A stretch of DNA of 64,000 bases from Paenibacillus validus NBRC 15382 (lineage in GTDB: Bacteria > Bacillota > Bacilli > Paenibacillales > NBRC-103111). Shown piece after piece: positions 61,615 to 64,000 of the stretch. Numbering within the stretch: the stretch's first letter is position 1; each line of letters opens with the position of its first letter. The notes below the pieces were generated by a model. It saw only the letters and a list, made by a program, of their open reading frames with translations. It made no database searches and was not told the origin of the DNA. The translations under genes were made by a program, and so were the position numbers. The DNA is taken from the NCBI RefSeq assembly GCF_004000985.1, contig NZ_BIMH01000026.1, forward strand, positions 1 through 64,000, written 5' to 3'.

Positions 61615-62814
61615 CTATTTTTTATTAGACTCCCATATATTTGAAGCCTCTATCCAGCGAAATGCCGCTTCCGGCGACGCCGTCAGCAAATTCACATGCC
61701 CCATCTTGCGTCCTTGCTTCGCTTCCTGCTTGCCGTATAAGTGCAGCTTCGCCGTCACGCCAGCCACTTCCCGCTCCGACTCGGGCTTTGCGATCCACGC
61801 GAGCAGCGGCTCCACGTGCTCGCCAAGCACATTCGCCATCACGACCGGCTGCATGAGCGCCGGATCGCCGAGCGGCAAATTGCAGATCGCGCGCACATGC
61901 TGCTCGAACTGCGACGTCCGGCACGCCTCCATCGTATAGTGGCCGGAGTTGTGCGGCCGCGGCGCCAGCTCGTTGACGAACAGCTCGCCGTCTTCCGTGA
62001 GGAACATCTCGACCGCGATCAGGCCGATGACGTCGAGCCCTTCCGCGATTTGCACCGCCATCCGTTCCGCCCGCTCCAGTACGTCCGCCGGCACTCGTGC
62101 CGGTACGATGGATACGTGCAGGATGTTGTTCACATGCTCGTTCTCCGCCGCAGGGAACGCCCGCACCTCGCCGCGCGGGCTGCGTGCGGCAATGACGGAT
62201 ATTTCCTTCGCGAAACGAATAAACTGTTCCAGCACAAGCTCGGTCTTGGCCCGGCTTAACGTTGCGTAGGCTTCCTCGATCTCCTCCGCCGAGCGGATGA
62301 CCCACTGGCCCTTCCCATCGTAGCCGCCTGTCGCCGTCTTCAGCACGCACGGCGTGCCGAACCGGCCGACCGCCTCCCGCAGCTGTTCCACGCTGCCGAT
62401 CTCCGCATACGGCGCCACTTTCACGCCAGCCGCTTCGATCGCCCGCTTCTCCCGCAGCCGGTGCTGCGTCGTATAAAGCAGCCTGCTGCCCTGCGGAACG
62501 TATGATTCGTTCATCAGCAGCTCCGTCACGCTCGCATCCACGTTCTCGAACTCATAGGTAATGACGTCCGACAGCTCCGCAAGCTTCCGTGCCGCCTCTA
62601 TGTCATCGTACCCTGCTACGATCTGCTTGTCCGCCACTTGTCCGCACGGCGCGTCCGGCGTTGGATCAAGCGTAGCGAAGCGATAGCCCATCGCCCGCCC
62701 GGCAAGCGCCAGCATCCGTCCGAGCTGCCCGCCCCCGAGCACGCCGATCGTCGCGCCCGGCGTCAGCACCTTGTCCGGATCGTACGGCTTCTCCCGCACT
62801 GTTCTTTCCGTCAT
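61615..62814 (-). CDS. purK: N5-carboxyaminoimidazole ribonucleotide synthase
   Basis: This 399-aa ATP-grasp enzyme carboxylates [23 protein letters not shown] binds nucleotide or [22 protein letters not shown] and [20 protein letters not shown] complete the site. ATGA overlap with purE. It has about 20 extra N-terminal residues ([19 protein letters not shown]) compared with short PurK. Confidence 0.94.
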   Translation of the reverse strand: MTERTVREKPYDPDKVLTPGATIGVLGGGQLGRMLALAGRAMGYRFATLDPTPDAPCGQVADKQIVAGYDDIEAARKLAELSDVITYEFENVDASVTELLMNESYVPQGSRLLYTTQHRLREKRAIEAAGVKVAPYAEIGSVEQLREAVGRFGTPCVLKTATGGYDGKGQWVIRSAEEIEEAYATLSRAKTELVLEQFIRFAKEISVIAARSPRGEVRAFPAAENEHVNNILHVSIVPARVPADVLERAERMAVQIAEGLDVIGLIAVEMFLTEDGELFVNELAPRPHNSGHYTMEACRTSQFEQHVRAICNLPLGDPALMQPVVMANVLGEHVEPLLAWIAKPESEREVAGVTAKLHLYGKQEAKQGRKMGHVNLLTASPEAAFRWIEASNIWESNKK

Positions 62815-63296
62815 TCCAGCACGCTCTTTTCTATCACCGTTTGCGCAACGCGCTCCCGTCGTTCCACAATCCGCCGCTGCAGCTCCGGATCGAAAGCGCC
62901 AAGCACCTGTGCAGCATACAGCCCCGCATTCGTTGCGCCCGCTTGTCCGATCGACATCGTGCCGACCGGCACGCCGCCAGGCATCTGCACGATGGAGTAC
63001 AGCGAATCGAGCCCGCTCAGCGTGGACGACTTCACCGGAACGCCGATCACCGGCACCACCGTCTTTGCCGCCACCATTCCCGGCAAATGCGCGGCGCCGC
63101 CCGCGCCCGCAATAATGATCTTCAGCCCTCGTTCCACCGCCGTCTCGGCGTACTCGAACATCAAATCGGGCGTTCGGTGCGCGGAGACGACTTTTTTCTC
63201 GTAAGGGACTCCGAGCTCGTCAAGCACGCTGCAAGCATGCTTCATCGTTTCCCAATCGGATTGACTGCCCATAATGACACCCACAAGCACAGACAT
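62811..63296 (-). CDS. purE: N5-CAIR mutase, class I PurE
   Basis: This 161-aa enzyme moves the carboxylate to C4 to give CAIR. Motifs: [32 protein letters not shown] and [18 protein letters not shown]. The pairing with purK marks it as class I. First gene of the operon. RBS GGAGGTTACC, ATG 63296. Confidence 0.95.
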   Translation of the reverse strand: MSVLVGVIMGSQSDWETMKHACSVLDELGVPYEKKVVSAHRTPDLMFEYAETAVERGLKIIIAGAGGAAHLPGMVAAKTVVPVIGVPVKSSTLSGLDSLYSIVQMPGGVPVGTMSIGQAGATNAGLYAAQVLGAFDPELQRRIVERRERVAQTVIEKSVLE

Positions 63297-63332
63297 GGTA
63301 ACCTCCGTTGTCGATTTATCGCTAACAAATAA

Positions 63333-63380
63333 AAAACGCCCTTCGGATAGATACTGAACTTATAGTGCAGTCTATCGGCA
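63333..63380 (-). terminator. Terminator of the purE riboswitch (expression platform)
   Basis: On the minus strand GCCGATAGACTG pairs with CAGTATCTATC...GGC (two-nt bulge) and is followed by GTTTTTTATT. It sits between the guanine aptamer and purE, as expected for ligand-promoted termination. Confidence 0.7.
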
Positions 63381-63453
63381 GGACGACAAGAAATACCCCT
63401 AAGCGCAAGTTAAGGCCTGGCACAGAACATGCCGACCTCTTCATGAACACTTA

Positions 63454-63520
63454 CTCGTAGTCCAAAAATTTAAGGTTTTCGGGTAGATACTTTCGGGCCA
63501 TATTCCCGACGATATACGAG
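63454..63520 (-). ncRNA. Guanine (purine-class) riboswitch aptamer
   Basis: On the minus strand the aptamer runs from CTCGTATATCGTCGGGAATA to GGACTACGAG. P1 is CTCGTA/TACGAG. P2/P3 carry the conserved ATATGGCCCG and TATCTACCCG segments. The base that pairs with the ligand (position 74 in the family, the C of GACTAC) is C, so guanine/hypoxanthine rather than adenine is expected. Binding should terminate the purE leader. Confidence 0.93.
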
Positions 63521-63559
63521 ACTATTTAACTAACTTTCCTCAAGCTCTTTCACTTCCTT

Positions 63560-63589
63560 AGTTTAGCAGGCTTTAACACACCGTGTCAA
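63560..63589 (-). promoter_or_regulatory. pur operon promoter
   Basis: On the minus strand TTGACA (63584-63589), 18-bp spacer, TAAACT (63560-63565), 40 bp upstream of the riboswitch. Confidence 0.75.
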
Positions 63590-63594
63590 CTAGA

Positions 63595-63638
63595 AAACAC
63601 GAACATTCCATTATATTAATGAAAAATAGTTCGCTTTT
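63595..63638. promoter_or_regulatory. Inverted PurBox pair (PurR operator)
   Basis: AAACACGAACATT (63595-63607; 11 of 13 to AWWWCCGAACWWT) and, on the opposite strand, AAAAGCGAACTAT (63638-63626; 12 of 13). Both face each other with 18 nt between them, directly upstream of the -35 box. Bacillus PurR sites have this convergent layout with 16-17 nt between boxes. Confidence 0.7.
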
Positions 63639-63666
63639 CACGCAATGTTCATGCCATGTTCCTCAT

Positions 63667-63702
63667 TAAAAAACAACGGCGCCAGTTGAATCCCGGCACC
63701 GT
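63667..63702 (-). terminator. Terminator of the gene at the right edge
   Basis: On the minus strand ACGGTGCC-N11-GGCGCCGT followed by TGTTTTTT. Confidence 0.7.
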
Positions 63703-63777
63703 CATTCCCACTATTTCCCACGTAAGTGTATGCAAAAGGCATATTCATGAAGTCCGGCTCCAGTCATGAACATCCAT

Positions 63778-64000
63778 TCATCCATCATCGGCCTCCTCCC
63801 TGCGGGCTCCTGATTTGAATTTCGCAAGCTCCGCCATGCCCTGCCGTACTTCTTCCCGCGATAACCCTCCGTCTTCCAGCTGCAATGTCGAATCCGTCAG
63901 CCAGCGCTCGTACATCTCCATGCCGATGTCCAGTACGCGTGAAAGCCGCTCGTTCCATGCATCCCCCTTCACTTCATCGATCCAGTGAAAAAGCGCATCT
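63778..64000 (-). CDS. C-terminal part of an unrecognised protein, cut by the window edge
   Basis: The frame is open from the right edge (DALFHWIDEVKGDAWNERL) to the stop at 63778. It is a charged helical segment: VLDIGMEMYERWLTDSTLQLEDGGLSREEVRQGMAEL in parts, with an acidic end EADDG. No family is recognised. A GTG at 63972 could be a start (64 aa) but has no ribosome binding site that stands out, and coding-like sequence continues upstream. Confidence 0.5.
   Translation of the reverse strand, partial: DALFHWIDEVKGDAWNERLSRVLDIGMEMYERWLTDSTLQLEDGGLSREEVRQGMAELAKFKSGARREEADDG

Overview
The window looks like chromosome from a spore-forming, GC-rich Gram-positive of the Paenibacillus/Cohnella type (Paenibacillaceae). 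Evidence: a Bacillus-order purE-K-B-C-S-Q-L-F-M-N-H-D operon with a guanine riboswitch, yerB/yerC/dgkB/rlmD homologues that lie near the pur operon in Bacillus subtilis, a KinB-like kinase, a SigB/RsbV/RsbW partner-switching module and AGGAGG-type ribosome binding sites. Only the first ~0.9 kb is strongly AT-rich; it carries the cut end of a possible defence nuclease and looks acquired.

Layout. 1-0.9 kb: AT-rich partial nuclease gene. 1.1-4.9 kb (minus): cbiX-like, dgkB, rlmD, with yerC upstream. 5.2-9.5 kb (plus): Gly/Arg-rich protein, TetR + MFS exporter, NamA. 9.7-13.4 kb (minus): SR1P-domain protein, GapB-type GAPDH, KinB-like kinase, ThuA-like protein; a divergent AraC regulator follows. 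14.6-16.7 kb (minus): ECF sigma factor translationally coupled to a membrane protein with a solute-binding ectodomain. 16.9-21.7 kb: general-stress island (GlsB, YtxH, rsbV-rsbW-sigB, DUF948, Dps). 22.1-26.8 kb (plus): nucleoside ABC importer nupNOPQ. 27.1-28.0 kb: second RsbV/RsbW-like pair. 28.2-30.4 kb: small membrane protein, secreted protein, glgC. 30.7-37.7 kb (minus): RsbY-RsbK-RsbM-type signalling operon plus a REC-histidine kinase. 38-39.7 kb: YflT-like stress protein, DUF4188, TetR. 40.0-41.8 kb: second ECF sigma/membrane partner pair. 41.8-44.9 kb: YerB, DODA dioxygenase, thioredoxin, Rrf2. 45-49.2 kb: iron-siderophore ABC importer around three Fur-box-like sites. 49.5-63.6 kb (minus): complete IMP biosynthesis operon.

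Main theme. Seven sites of the form G(T/A)TTCA-N14-GG(G/T)TAA sit in front of stress-type genes (GlsB, the 106-aa protein, rsbV-rsbW-sigB, DUF948, Dps, the 52-aa membrane protein, YflT), matching the known SigB consensus GTTTaa-N12-14-GGGTAt. With the RsbK/RsbM/RsbY-like operon, the window appears to hold a near-complete SigB pathway: sensor kinase, methyltransferase, response-regulator phosphatase, antagonist, anti-sigma kinase, sigma factor and local targets. A second RsbV with a phosphorylatable Ser is paired with an RsbW that has lost its ATP-binding residues.

Other points: two paralogous ECF sigma/membrane-partner pairs share a short N-terminal cytoplasmic module but have unrelated ectodomains; an SR1P (GapA-binding peptide) domain is encoded overlapping the end of a GapB-type GAPDH gene whose promoter carries a CcpN-like site; the pur operon combines inverted PurBox-like sites with a guanine aptamer. 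All calls come from reading the sequence; no database search was run.
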